Numbered from the stretch's first letter, positions 8,418 to 17,358 are shown. The stretch is 64,000 bases of DNA from Rhizobacter koreensis (GCF_013366375.1 NZ_JABWMJ010000015.1:28697-92696), one strand, 5' to 3'. Translations and numbers: made by a program. Notes: generated from the sequence alone by a model not told the origin.

Positions 8418-8978
8418 TTAGGGAATCGCCGTGTAGACGAACTCCACACCGCCGGTATCAGCCGCTTCCTCGTGACGCAAGACGTAGCCCATCTCCCAGA
8501 GATCCTTGAGCTGGGTGCTGGCGTTGGTCGTCTTCAGGCCCAAGTCTGCTGCAGCCTCCGACGTCCGAACGGCCTTGTTTGCCATCACGTAGTCAAGCAG
8601 AGACTTCTTTGCGGGCGAAAGCTCGCCGCCGATCAAATCCCAGCCCGCCGGGCCTTTGACGAAGAGGGGCTGCTGCTTCTTGTCAGCGGCGACGAACCAG
8701 TTGAAAAGCAGATCTTCGTGAGCAACGTCACTGATCACGAACCCCAACTGCTTCCGGAAGCGACGGGCCAGCTCGACAACGCTCTCACGTGGAAAGGAGG
8801 CGTCGGTGCGCTTGACACCCTCCAAAGAGATCTCAAAGACCCGCGCGCTCGGATGTTGCTCAACGGCTCGCAGGAGCATGGCATAGACCTCGCGGCCTTG
8901 CTCATTGCCCCAGCCTTCCTTGCCGGCCCCCAAGTAGTCGGCCAATCGGAGCCGCACGACCTCGTTCATTGAGTACAT
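8418..8978 (-). CDS. STAS-like (DUF4325-type) protein with C-terminal winged helix
   Basis: This protein of about 186 residues begins 16 bp after the GHKL ATPase gene. The N-terminal region has the STAS-like pattern with VFEISLEGVKRTDASFPRE, and the C-terminal 60 residues read as a winged helix (ELSPAKKSLLDYVMANKAV, then TTNASTQLKDLWEMG). STAS/GHKL pairs are anti-sigma-antagonist and kinase-like partners, so this pair probably senses a signal and controls transcription of the ubiquitin-like operon. The start at 8978 lacks a strong ribosome site; 8969 or an overlapping start at 9053 are alternatives. Its DNA-binding domain and the nearby palindromes suggest it binds them, which is inference. 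Confidence 0.75.
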   Translation of the reverse strand: MYSMNEVVRLRLADYLGAGKEGWGNEQGREVYAMLLRAVEQHPSARVFEISLEGVKRTDASFPRESVVELARRFRKQLGFVISDVAHEDLLFNWFVAADKKQQPLFVKGPAGWDLIGGELSPAKKSLLDYVMANKAVRTSEAAADLGLKTTNASTQLKDLWEMGYVLRHEEAADTGGVEFVYTAIP

Positions 8979-8994
8979 TGAAGCAGAGGCACTG

Positions 8995-9903
8995 TCAAGC
9001 GTCAAGCTTAAAAACGAAGGCGACGTGCGTTCCCCACAAGGGCGTGAGGTCATGCCGGTGCCGGGCTACCACAAACGACCTCCCGCTACGCGGTTCAAGG
9101 AGGAGACTTGAGTTGTAGAGGCGAAAGTGGATGCTGGTGTCGAACGCGAGTGCGTGCCGGGCGCTGGTGCGAATGCCGCAGCCGTTCTCAGGGCCGAACC
9201 GGGACAAGCCATCTGTAACGACTCGGAGTAGCAGTTCCGGGTCGGACAACGCGGCGGACTGAGGGTCGGTCTTGTTCAGTGCTGGTCGAAGTGTCTCAAA
9301 CAGCCCCAGGCCCGAATCGGAAACGCTGACAACGGCCCGATGCCCACCGTAAATCTGCATCGCGGCATAGCCCTCGATCGCGGTGTTCGCGTGACGATGG
9401 ATGTTCTGAATGAGTTCGGCAAACGCGTGCCAAGCCGCGAACCGAAACTTCTCAAGCCGGTCCTGGGTCATTCCGCTCGCCTGTCCTGCAACGCGGTCAG
9501 CCAATTGGCTGGGCAAATCGGGATCACGCTCGGAAGGATGAATCCGAGCGAATTCGACCAGCATCTTGTGCTTGCGTTGCGCGGGTTGCCTTACCGACTC
9601 GAGCTTCGGATGTACGCGAACCGCAGGATCAAGATAGTTGAAGAAGCCCATGCGCTGCAGGTAACCCATGGTGCCGGCCGCGCCCTCTTCGAACACGAGG
9701 CTCACATCTTTGGTGGCAGTCGCGGCTTGGTTCACCAGCGACAGCAGGCGGGTGCCGGCATCGACCATCACCTTGCAGTCACGCGGAAAGGTGATCTGGA
9801 CTCGAGTGACAACTTGGTCGTGAACCGCGCGCTGGTGCTTGAACGAATCATCAAGCAAGTTGGCGTCAACCCATCGTGCGGGCAGCGTGATCTCGGCTTG
9901 CAT
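8995..9903 (-). CDS. GHKL-type ATP-binding protein
   Basis: The protein has about 302 residues. The Bergerat ATP-binding fold is seen from the N box AFAELIQNIHRHAN and the G1 box VSDSGLGLF, with a later Gly-rich segment GPENGCGIRTSARHAL as the lid region. The first 130 residues, with a Cys-containing nucleic-acid- or ligand-binding type pattern (VMVDAGTRLLSLVNQA), are not recognised. It is upstream of and probably co-transcribed with the STAS-like gene. As with anti-sigma kinases, it may phosphorylate or sequester its STAS partner. A TTG at 9912 is an alternative start. No clear ribosome site is seen for either. Confidence 0.78.
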   Translation of the reverse strand: MQAEITLPARWVDANLLDDSFKHQRAVHDQVVTRVQITFPRDCKVMVDAGTRLLSLVNQAATATKDVSLVFEEGAAGTMGYLQRMGFFNYLDPAVRVHPKLESVRQPAQRKHKMLVEFARIHPSERDPDLPSQLADRVAGQASGMTQDRLEKFRFAAWHAFAELIQNIHRHANTAIEGYAAMQIYGGHRAVVSVSDSGLGLFETLRPALNKTDPQSAALSDPELLLRVVTDGLSRFGPENGCGIRTSARHALAFDTSIHFRLYNSSLLLEPRSGRSFVVARHRHDLTPLWGTHVAFVFKLDA

Positions 9904-10027
9904 CGCTAGCAATTGTGCACGGTCGGAAGCCTTAGTTACTCTGTACTTCTACTGCACGCGGTAGCGGTTGCTGCAGTTCGAAGACCACGGCGTGCCGGCC
10001 GTGGTCTTCGAGCTTCGAGGCGGAGAG

Positions 10028-10246
10028 CTACACCCCATAGTGCTGACGCACGTAGCGACGCCGCTGCAGATAGGGAGCGCCCTTGGTGATGTCCAGTGGA
10101 GCCCAGTGGATGAGCCACCGCAGCGCGGCGACGCGCAGCAGGGGTGGGTAGCGGCGGTCTTGCATCACCGCGAGGAGTTGCTCGGTGGTGTAGTGGCGCA
10201 AGCCCGTCAAGAGGACCATGAACCGGTTGCAACGATGGGTCAACAT
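10028..10246 (-). CDS. Small hypothetical protein downstream of klcA-like gene
   Basis: This 72-residue basic protein (many Arg; motif TTEQLLAVMQDRRYPP) begins 9 bp after the antirestriction gene and is preceded by an AGGGAC-type ribosome site. It has no recognised domain. The tight spacing suggests co-expression with the antirestriction protein, under the same leader RNA. It may be a helper or simply a passenger. Confidence 0.55.
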   Translation of the reverse strand: MLTHRCNRFMVLLTGLRHYTTEQLLAVMQDRRYPPLLRVAALRWLIHWAPLDITKGAPYLQRRRYVRQHYGV

Positions 10247-10255
10247 GGCCGTCCC

Positions 10256-10711
10256 CTAGTCGAGGGCGCGCCGGATGGTCGCGGACTCCGGGTGCTCGCC
10301 GATGAACTCGAGAAGCTGTTCGTACTTCTCGGCCAGGCTGTCCCAGCCTCGCCAGAGCATGTTGTTGAGCGCGAAGGCGGTGGCGATGATGCCGGCGACC
10401 TCGGCGCGAACCGTGCCGCTGAAGCCGTTGCCGTCGACCTTGATCTGGAAGGTCTCGACGCCGGACGGGTGCAAGAACGCACCGCCGTTCGAGAGCTCGA
10501 CGTAGTCCCAGAAGCCGCCGCGATAGGTCGGGCAGAGGCTGCCCATCCAGTCGTACACCGACATCTCGAACTTGATCATCGCGCGCTCACCGAAGTGCTG
10601 CGGCAGGAAGTCCAAGCGACGTTCGACGGGCACGACGCTCGCGGTGATGCGAGCGCTGCCGTCGAAGGCCTGCCCCGGGTTGGCGAAGAGGGAAATGGAT
10701 TCGTGGGACAT
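10256..10711 (-). CDS. klcA: KlcA/ArdB-family antirestriction protein
   Basis: This 151-residue protein has the family hallmarks VPVERRLDFLPQHFG, YDWMGSLCPTYRGGFWDYVELSNGGAF and a helix at residues 115-140. KlcA/ArdB proteins from conjugative plasmids block type I restriction in the recipient cell. A GAAAGGA ribosome site precedes the ATG at 10711. Upstream are a leader hairpin resembling the radC RNA motif (10742-10780) and repeat copy B (10922-10944), features shared with the methylase and radC operons here. This suggests joint control of entry-phase genes. Confidence 0.9.
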   Translation of the reverse strand: MSHESISLFANPGQAFDGSARITASVVPVERRLDFLPQHFGERAMIKFEMSVYDWMGSLCPTYRGGFWDYVELSNGGAFLHPSGVETFQIKVDGNGFSGTVRAEVAGIIATAFALNNMLWRGWDSLAEKYEQLLEFIGEHPESATIRRALD

Positions 10712-10741
10712 GACGCTTTCCTTTCAAGCGCATGAACACGA

Positions 10742-10780
10742 GCGAACCCGACTCGGGGTGTCGCCCGAGCTCGGGTTGAG
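10742..10780 (-). ncRNA. radC-motif-like leader RNA of the antirestriction gene
   Basis: On the minus strand CAACCCGAGCTCGGG is followed by CGACACCCCGAGTCGGGTTCG-type pairing, giving nested GC-rich stems about 30 bases before the start codon. Antirestriction genes are a known context of the radC RNA motif. This call is from pattern and context. Confidence 0.55.
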
Positions 10781-10921
10781 GATGCGCGGGCGGGCCCGCG
10801 CAGGAGGTGGCCTACGTCCTGGACGCGAGGCCGCAGTTGGGCGGCACGGGTCGGTTCGAAAGCCGGGCCAGCAAGAGCCGGCGAAGGATGTGGTGGGCCT
10901 GCAGGCGCAGGCGGATTGAAG

Positions 10922-10944
10922 TGCGGGTCACGACCGCAAACGCC
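10922..10944. repeat. Divergent-promoter repeat, copy B
   Basis: It reads GCGGGTCACGACCGCAAACG, one base different from copies A, C and D, and is preceded by GCGGATTGAAGT. It lies 302 bp before the plus-strand gene at 11246. Confidence 0.72.
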
Positions 10945-11245
10945 GGCCAAGCCGGAACGCTGGTGACAGCGGCAATGGCGAGGTGCCAGTAGCGGCCTCA
11001 GTATGAACCAACGCTGTGTACCTGAACAGAGGCTCAGCAAGGCGCAGCCCGTGGGAGGTCGTGCCACCTCGCGTTCATGCAGCGTGCCGGCCGTGGCTAC
11101 GAGCGCGACGGGCGGAAACCGGGGGGGCTTCGACCCTCCTTTCCGGGTTGAAACGCCTGATCGACTTCTGGACGATCCAGGGCAGGGCAATGCAACCGGC
11201 AGGGAGCTGTAGTCGCCCGCGCATTTCACCGGTCGGAACCAGTCC

Positions 11246-12157
11246 ATGGGGCGCATTCCAATTCATTCCATGCACTTGCTTGCCAGCGTGGTCGAGGAGG
11301 GCCGGACCTACAAGGAGGTGGCCGCCGACCTGGGTGTTGCGCGATCTACGGTCGAACGGCGGATCAAGGGACTGTTGCGCCGACTTCACCTGAGCAACGC
11401 GCTCGGTTCGGTGAGGGCGGATTACCTCGACAGCCTGCCCGCGATTCGCCAGGAGCGTGAGACCATCATGGCGGCTGCACGCGCCTACGATGAGGACAAG
11501 CTGCCGCCACCGTGCCATGTCGTGCTCGATGCCGAGGAAGTGGCCGCCGGTGCTCGACGGTTGCGCGCAAGCTGCAGGAGCGCGAACCGCGACATCGCGC
11601 TGATCTACACGCTGCTCTGCACCGGTCTCAAGACCATGGAGCTTGCCCGTCTGCAGGTGGGTGACTACCTGGACGAACAGGGCAACGTGCGGCGCCGTTC
11701 GATGTTGCGCGCCGGCGCGGCATCCAACGGTCTCGAGCGACCGCTGTTCTTCGTCTCGGCCAAAGCCGTGGAAAGCATCGACACCTACCTCGAGGAGCGC
11801 ATCCGCCGTCGCCTGGGTGTAGGCGTGCCCAATCGGTTTCGCGGGCTTGATCCGACGAGCCGGCTGTTCCTGACTGAGGCGGGCAATCCCTTTCAAGTCA
11901 AGCCACGGTCCGCGACCGATTCGCGCCTTACCTCGAAGTACCTGCAAGCGACGCTGCGCCTGGCTTTCGCGCGCGCTGGTTGGATCGGGATGACGGCCCA
12001 GCAGGTACGTCGGCAAGTCGCGGTCGCGATGGAGCGGCACGGTGCCGACCGCACCCAACTGCAGGAACTGCTGGGGCTGCGCTCGAGTCGGCAGGTGCAT
12101 CGGCTGACGAGCCTACCGCCCGTGCCCCTGGAAGAGATCGCACGCGAGCTGGTGTAG
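11246..12157 (+). CDS. HTH plus degenerate tyrosine-recombinase-like protein
   Basis: This 303-residue protein starts with a helix-turn-helix region (YKEVAADLGVARSTVERRIK, residues 26-45) of the LuxR/AsnC-like kind. It continues into an integrase-like fold: LIYTLLCTGLKTMELARL, then a C-terminal QQVRRQVAVAMERHGADRTQLQELLGLRSS. The catalytic residues of tyrosine recombinases are missing: the first Arg of TGLR is Lys, HxxR is not seen, LGH is LGL, and no C-terminal Tyr follows. It is therefore probably a DNA-binding regulator or accessory factor rather than an active integrase. It leads the DUF1173-DinG-like gene run and could be the protein that binds the shared repeats. Confidence 0.6.
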   Translation: MGRIPIHSMHLLASVVEEGRTYKEVAADLGVARSTVERRIKGLLRRLHLSNALGSVRADYLDSLPAIRQERETIMAAARAYDEDKLPPPCHVVLDAEEVAAGARRLRASCRSANRDIALIYTLLCTGLKTMELARLQVGDYLDEQGNVRRRSMLRAGAASNGLERPLFFVSAKAVESIDTYLEERIRRRLGVGVPNRFRGLDPTSRLFLTEAGNPFQVKPRSATDSRLTSKYLQATLRLAFARAGWIGMTAQQVRRQVAVAMERHGADRTQLQELLGLRSSRQVHRLTSLPPVPLEEIARELV

Positions 12158-12190
12158 ACACACAGGGGCCTGCGGGCCCAGGAGGTTGCA

Positions 12191-13462
12191 ATGGACGGGC
12201 CGAGGTACTTCGTCAGAGGCATCACTTTTCAGGCGACCGACCCGGCCCTGCAGGACGCCTTGGCAAGGGTCTACGACAGCGCCGAGCGGCCGCGCTGCAT
12301 GTGCGTGCGCGGCGGCGTGGAGATGTATATCGCCAAGCACGGCGAATACGTCGTCAAGCGCATGCCGGGCACGGGAGACATGCACCATCCCACGTGCCAC
12401 TCCTTCGAGCCGGAGCCGGGGATCTCGGGACTTGGAGAGCTGGTCGGCGAAGCCATCGTCGAGCACAACGCGGATCACGTGGAGATCCGGACGGACTTTC
12501 CGTTCTCCCGCGTCTCCGGCAAGGCCATGCCGCGCGGCGAGGCCGGTGGAGAGCCGCCGGCGGTGAACGCACCGCGCAAGCGCATGAGCCTGCGCGCGGT
12601 CCTTCACTTTCTCTACCACCGGGCCGGCCTCAACCGCTGGTATCCGGCGATGGAGGGCAGGCGCTCGCAGGGCGTGATCAAGAAGTACCTCGAGCTTGCG
12701 GCATCGGGTGTGACGCTCAAGGGCGAGACTCTGGACAAGAGGCTCTACGTCCCGGAGCCGTTCCGGGTCGCGGACAAGGAAGAGATCGGTGAGCGCCGGC
12801 GGCGCAAGCTGGCGATGCTGCTGTCGCCGGGCGATGACGTGGCTTACAAGATGGCCATCGTCATCGGGCAGTTCAACGGGGCGGAGCAGAGTGCCTACGG
12901 TCGAAGGTTGTTGATCAAGCACATGCCGGACGTGCCCCTGTACATGGAGAACAAGGCCTGGGAGCGCGCCGAGCGCGCCTACGGGGCGACGCTGCAGGCC
13001 CGTGACGCGGACCTTGAGCGCAAGCCGATGGTGGTGATGGCCGCGCTGATCTACGCGAAGCGCGAGCACCTCTACCAGGTCGACTCGCTGTCGATGACCC
13101 TGGTGTCGGATCAGTGGATCCCGCTTGAGGGCCTTCACGAGCTTCCGCTGATCGAGGAACTGCAACGGCAGGGACGGGCCTTCCTGAAGCCGCTTCGGTT
13201 CGATGCCAAGAGCGGTGCCTGCTTTCCGAATGCGTTGCTGCTGGACACCGAGGGTGGGCCGTTCCCGCTGCATGTCGTGAGCGCCTTCCTCGATCCGAAG
13301 GAGCAGGGTGCCAAGGAGAAGGCGGTGCTGGCGGCTGGTGAGGGCGCGTGGGTCTGGCGGACGGATCAAGACCTGCCCGAGTTGCCGCCACGCGCGTCGC
13401 CGCGAGCCACCGGTCCTGCCAGCGAAGGGTTGCGCGCTCAGCGGGTGCCGGAGGCCGGGTAG
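12191..13462 (+). CDS. DUF1173 family protein
   Basis: This 423-residue protein matches the DUF1173 family of plasmids and integrative elements: CMCVRGGVEMYIAKHGEYVVKRMPGTGDMHHPTC near the start, then LRAVLHFLYHRAGLNRWYPAM. The early Cys/His positions (CMC, HH, C) could bind metal. The function is unknown. It has a strong AGGAGG ribosome site and lies 33 bp after the integrase-like gene. In similar elements it is found with DinG-like helicase and SbcCD genes, as here. Confidence 0.75.
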   Translation: MDGPRYFVRGITFQATDPALQDALARVYDSAERPRCMCVRGGVEMYIAKHGEYVVKRMPGTGDMHHPTCHSFEPEPGISGLGELVGEAIVEHNADHVEIRTDFPFSRVSGKAMPRGEAGGEPPAVNAPRKRMSLRAVLHFLYHRAGLNRWYPAMEGRRSQGVIKKYLELAASGVTLKGETLDKRLYVPEPFRVADKEEIGERRRRKLAMLLSPGDDVAYKMAIVIGQFNGAEQSAYGRRLLIKHMPDVPLYMENKAWERAERAYGATLQARDADLERKPMVVMAALIYAKREHLYQVDSLSMTLVSDQWIPLEGLHELPLIEELQRQGRAFLKPLRFDAKSGACFPNALLLDTEGGPFPLHVVSAFLDPKEQGAKEKAVLAAGEGAWVWRTDQDLPELPPRASPRATGPASEGLRAQRVPEAG

Positions 13463-13568
13463 CAGAGCAGTCACGACGCGCGCGGCTTGACGACGGTCTC
13501 AGGTCGTGAGCCGCATGCGGACCGGCCGGCACCCTTGAGCGCAGGCAGGCGGCCCATAGGCTGACTGC

Positions 13569-15740
13569 ATGGTCCGGGATGCCGAGAAGCAGCTGATCCG
13601 CGAGTGCATCGATGCGCTGCGCGAAGGGATTCCTGGCTTCAAGTCCCGACGGCCGCAGATGGAGATGATCGCGGCCGTGGCCAACACGCTGTCGCGGTGC
13701 CGCGCCGAGGATGAGCAGGCGGGCAACGGCGATCACCTCGCCATCGTGGAAGCGGGCACCGGCACGGGTAAGTCGTTCGGGGCCCTGGTGCCGGCGCTCG
13801 TGATGGCGAAGTCACGACATAAGCGGCTTGTCGTCAGCAGCTCGACGGTGGCGCTGCAACACCAGTACGCCGAAAAGGACGCGCCGACCCTGCAGCGGCT
13901 GCTGCCCCTTCAGTTCAGCTTCGCTGTGGCCAAGGGCCGGCGGCGCTATGCATGTACGGTGAAGCTCCAGGCGGAAGGTAAGCAGGCGGGCCAACGGGGT
14001 CTAGACCTCGCTGGCGCCTCCACGGCCGCCGCTGCCGATGAGGCACCCAGACGCGTGGCGGTGCTGCGCGACTTGCTGGTCAGCTTCGACGGCGGACGGT
14101 GGAACGGAGACCGAGACGAGCTACCTATCCCGGTGGTGGACGAGCTCTGGGATCGCATCACCACGGACAGGCAGGGCTGCTCCGGCTCCAAGTGCCCCGA
14201 GTTCTCGCGGTGCCCATTCCAAGCAGCACGGCAACGTGTCAAGGAGGCCGACCTCGTCATCGCCAACCACGATCTCGTGCTGTCGGCGATCGACATGGAG
14301 GGTGCCAGTGTCCTGCCGGCAGCGCAGGAGACGATCTACGTCTTCGACGAGGCACATAGCCTCGCGGCCAAGGCGGTGGAGCACTTCTCTGCGCGCCACG
14401 CGATCCGCGGGGCGGTCGAATGGCTGGAAGGCGCCTGCAACGCGGTGCGCGATGCCGTCCTTGGACTGCGCCTGGACGAGCAACTCATCCGCGACAGTCG
14501 CGCCTCCAGCGAACGGATCGAGCGCGCGTTGCGCGAACTGCACCGGTGCATCCATGGAACGAATGGGTTCGAGGAGAAGCGGGCCAGGCGGTTCAAGGCG
14601 GGACCCTTGCCGGCCTGGTGTCAAGGTGCGGGGGAGCAGATCCTGGATGCTGGCGAGGGCCTGCAGAAGACGTTCGCATCGCTCAGGGAGCATGTCCTGG
14701 AGCGCGCAGCCAGCGCCGGCACGCTCGCCACCCAGATCCTGTCCGTGCTTGGCTTCTACGTTGTCCGGCTCGACAACCTGGTGGATACGTGGCAGCTGAT
14801 GCTGGCCGAGCAGCCGGACGACGTCGCGCCGATAGCGCGCTGGATCGAGCGCCATGATGGAGGCGGGCGGCCGGGCGACTACCTGGTCTGCGCGTCGCCG
14901 ATCAGCGGCAGCGACAAGCTGCGCAAGCTGTTGTGGAACCGCGCCAGCGGCGCCGTCGTGATGTCGGCCACGCTGACGTCGTGTGGCACCTTCGATCTCT
15001 TCCTTCGCCAATCAGGGCTCGGCTGCTTCGAGCGGCCTACGTTTTTGCAGGTCGACTCGCCTTTCGACTTCCGCAGCCAGGCACGCCTGGTCGTCCCGGC
15101 CATGCGCGCGGAACCCACGGCTGCGGAGCAGCACACCCATGAGGTCGGCGCCCGGCTGCCAGCCCTCGTGGACACGTTGGGAACCCTGGTGCTGTTCACC
15201 TCGGCGCGCCAGATGCGGGATGTGTATGCACTGCTACCCGAGGACCTCCGGCGGATCACGCTGGTGCAGGGATCCATGCCCAAGGGCGAGATGCTCGCGC
15301 GGCACCGCGCAGCCGTCGACCGGCTCGACAGGTCCGTCCTCTTTGGCCTGAGCACCTTTGCCGAGGGCGTCGATCTCCCGGGCGACTACTGCACGCACGT
15401 CGTCATCGTGAAGCTGCCGTTCTCGGTGCCGGACTCGCCACTCGAGGAGGCGCGCCGCGAGTGGGTCGAATCGCGAGGCGGGTCGCCCTTCATCGAGATC
15501 ACGGTTCCTGAAGCCGCCGTGCGGTTGAAGCAGGGGATCGGTCGGCTGCTTCGGACGATCCATGACCGCGGCCGCGTGACGATCCTCGATCGGCGGATCG
15601 TGACCAAGCGCTGGGGTGGACTGCTGATGCGCGGGATGCCGGACTTCGAGGTCGTGATCGAACGCAGCCGCGGACTTGAAAGAGCGGACAGCCGCAGGAC
15701 CATGAGTTTCCGCTTCCACCAACTTGTGAAGGAGAGATGA
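13569..15740 (+). CDS. DinG-like ATP-dependent DNA helicase
   Basis: This is a 723-residue XPD/DinG-type superfamily 2 helicase. Walker A EAGTGTGKS lies near residue 60, the DEAH box FDEAHSL near 258, and the C-terminal GIGRLLRTIHDRGRVTILDRR motif VI is present. Cys residues near 128 and at 202-216 (GCSGSKCPEFSRCPF) sit where DinG and XPD carry a 4Fe-4S cluster. Such enzymes unwind 5' to 3' and clear unusual DNA or RNA-DNA structures. The gene ends immediately before the next start (TGA then ATG). Confidence 0.88.
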   Translation: MVRDAEKQLIRECIDALREGIPGFKSRRPQMEMIAAVANTLSRCRAEDEQAGNGDHLAIVEAGTGTGKSFGALVPALVMAKSRHKRLVVSSSTVALQHQYAEKDAPTLQRLLPLQFSFAVAKGRRRYACTVKLQAEGKQAGQRGLDLAGASTAAAADEAPRRVAVLRDLLVSFDGGRWNGDRDELPIPVVDELWDRITTDRQGCSGSKCPEFSRCPFQAARQRVKEADLVIANHDLVLSAIDMEGASVLPAAQETIYVFDEAHSLAAKAVEHFSARHAIRGAVEWLEGACNAVRDAVLGLRLDEQLIRDSRASSERIERALRELHRCIHGTNGFEEKRARRFKAGPLPAWCQGAGEQILDAGEGLQKTFASLREHVLERAASAGTLATQILSVLGFYVVRLDNLVDTWQLMLAEQPDDVAPIARWIERHDGGGRPGDYLVCASPISGSDKLRKLLWNRASGAVVMSATLTSCGTFDLFLRQSGLGCFERPTFLQVDSPFDFRSQARLVVPAMRAEPTAAEQHTHEVGARLPALVDTLGTLVLFTSARQMRDVYALLPEDLRRITLVQGSMPKGEMLARHRAAVDRLDRSVLFGLSTFAEGVDLPGDYCTHVVIVKLPFSVPDSPLEEARREWVESRGGSPFIEITVPEAAVRLKQGIGRLLRTIHDRGRVTILDRRIVTKRWGGLLMRGMPDFEVVIERSRGLERADSRRTMSFRFHQLVKER

Positions 15741-17204
15741 ATGGTCGCGATGGCACAAAGCAAGGCGAACGGGCAGGGCACTGCCCTGGCACCGGCCGCC
15801 GCAGGAGCGGTGGCGATTCCGACGCTGCTGGGGCGCTCGGCGCAGCGCATCCCGGTGGGTGGCCGCATCCGCGCAGGGATCAAGGTGCTGACCCGGCGCG
15901 CCGCCGAGTCGGCGCGGGCGCGTGAGGTGTACGAGTCCGGCGTGGCCGAAGGACGCGGGTTCGAGGCGATCGAACGGGAGCTTGCGGCCGTGCTGCCCGA
16001 CCTGAAGAACCCGCTGACGCCGAAGAACGTCCCGTACTTCACCGTACGCGGCGAGGACTTCCCGAACCCGGAACTGGCGCGGCAGATCATGGACCTGTAT
16101 GCCGAAGACCGGGGCGACGGCGTGATGCGGCTGTACCGCTTCCCCGTGGTCTTCCCGGCCGACGCGTGGCAGCACGTCATGCCACACGAACTGGTGACCT
16201 GGACGTCCAGCGAGCGGCGCTTCTGGTCGGAGTACTCGGAGGACGGGCAGACGCGGTACTGCAAGACCTACGAGCAGCCGCCTGCCGCCGGCGACGGGCG
16301 CCGCGTGGTGCGCATGTTCGGCGGCCGCAAGGCGACGTTGCGGGCACAGAACAACGGCGTGTGCGACCCCGAGACTTGCGCCGAGTACCAGGCCAAGAAG
16401 TGCAACCTGTCCGGCCGGTTCATCTTCTTCATTCCCGGCATCAAGTCGATCAGCGCGTTCGAGCTGCCGACCAACAGCTTCTACGCGATGCAGGCCGCGA
16501 TCGAGAAGTTCCAGACCATCGCGTTCATGCGAGGTGGTCGCATCTCGGGATTCCTGGACGGGCAGCGCACGCCCTTCTTCATCAGCAAGCGGTTGGTGGA
16601 GGTGTCACGGATCGATGAAGAAGGCAAGCCCGGTCGCGTCACCCAGTGGCTCATCGAACTCGAGGCCCCGGTGGATCCGACGGCCCTGCTGCGCAACGAA
16701 GACGGGTTGGATGCCATCGAGACTCGCGCGGCGGAGGCAGCCATCGTGCTTCAGGGGCAGTCGACGGCCCAGACAAGCGCCGCGCCGGTGGTAAGCGATG
16801 ACGGTGTGATCGACTTGCCGGCGGCGCCGGGCGGCAAGACGGACGCCGAACCGGAACGGATACCTGTGGCGGCCGAGTCCAATGCGGTGCAGCCGGGCCC
16901 TCCTGTTCAACCGGCGGCGCCGAGGCCCGGAGGGCAGCCGCGCCGCGACACGCCGGTCGCGCTTAAGGCCGGTGGCGGCGAAGGTGCCGCCGACGGCAAG
17001 GAGGTGGCGTGGCTCTTCGACGCCGCCGCAGCACTCGGTGTCGACGCGGAGACCTACGAGCGCTACGCCACCAAGCGGTGGGGGCAGGGGTGGAAGAAAG
17101 CCGCCGGCGGTCGAAAGCGCGCGCTGGAGGATCTCACCCCGTTCCAGGACAACGGCGCTGGCTTCGTCGACAAGGTGAAGGCCGAGCTCGACGTCTGGGC
17201 CTGA
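15741..17204 (+). CDS. Gp3-like recombination directionality factor family protein
   Basis: A 487-residue protein. The central part (about 150-310) carries VCDPETCAEYQAKKCNLSGRF, then FELPTNSFYAMQAAIEKFQTI and FLDGQRTPFFISKRLVEVSR. This matches the family typified by phage Bxb1 gp3-like directionality factors and plasmid proteins annotated as metal-binding hydrolases. The Cys cluster may bind zinc. The C-terminal 60 residues form a separate WLFDAAAALGVDAETYERYATKRWG helical domain. It may act as a recombination or replication accessory. It is coupled to the helicase gene upstream, with GGAG 8 bases before the ATG. Confidence 0.65.
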   Translation: MVAMAQSKANGQGTALAPAAAGAVAIPTLLGRSAQRIPVGGRIRAGIKVLTRRAAESARAREVYESGVAEGRGFEAIERELAAVLPDLKNPLTPKNVPYFTVRGEDFPNPELARQIMDLYAEDRGDGVMRLYRFPVVFPADAWQHVMPHELVTWTSSERRFWSEYSEDGQTRYCKTYEQPPAAGDGRRVVRMFGGRKATLRAQNNGVCDPETCAEYQAKKCNLSGRFIFFIPGIKSISAFELPTNSFYAMQAAIEKFQTIAFMRGGRISGFLDGQRTPFFISKRLVEVSRIDEEGKPGRVTQWLIELEAPVDPTALLRNEDGLDAIETRAAEAAIVLQGQSTAQTSAAPVVSDDGVIDLPAAPGGKTDAEPERIPVAAESNAVQPGPPVQPAAPRPGGQPRRDTPVALKAGGGEGAADGKEVAWLFDAAAALGVDAETYERYATKRWGQGWKKAAGGRKRALEDLTPFQDNGAGFVDKVKAELDVWA

Positions 17205-17358
17205 GCCGCGAGGACTTAGGCGTCGCGGATGGACCCGCAGGCCATGCACCGGGCTTGAAGCGCGGCGCCGCCGCGCGATCCTGTCGCACAGACCAACCCG
17301 GACGACACACGCGGCAGTCGGGCTCCGACAACGACAGCGAACGAAAAGGATGCATCTC

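Larger units (their letters stand above)
10712..11245. promoter_or_regulatory. Divergent intergenic region B (klcA / integrase-like regulator)
   Basis: A 534-bp divergent region with no convincing gene. It contains the leader hairpin 10742-10780 and repeat B. The GCGCATGTTCAT box is absent; only GCGTTCATGC near 11071 resembles it. A sequence AGTATGAACCAACGC near 11000 resembles AGTATGAATCAACTAG at about 4313 in region A. Confidence 0.55.

Noticed and set aside
10576..11256. A long minus-strand frame of 226 codons across region B.
   Set aside because: It passes through the leader hairpin, the repeat and the antirestriction start in another frame; the antirestriction gene itself is convincing.
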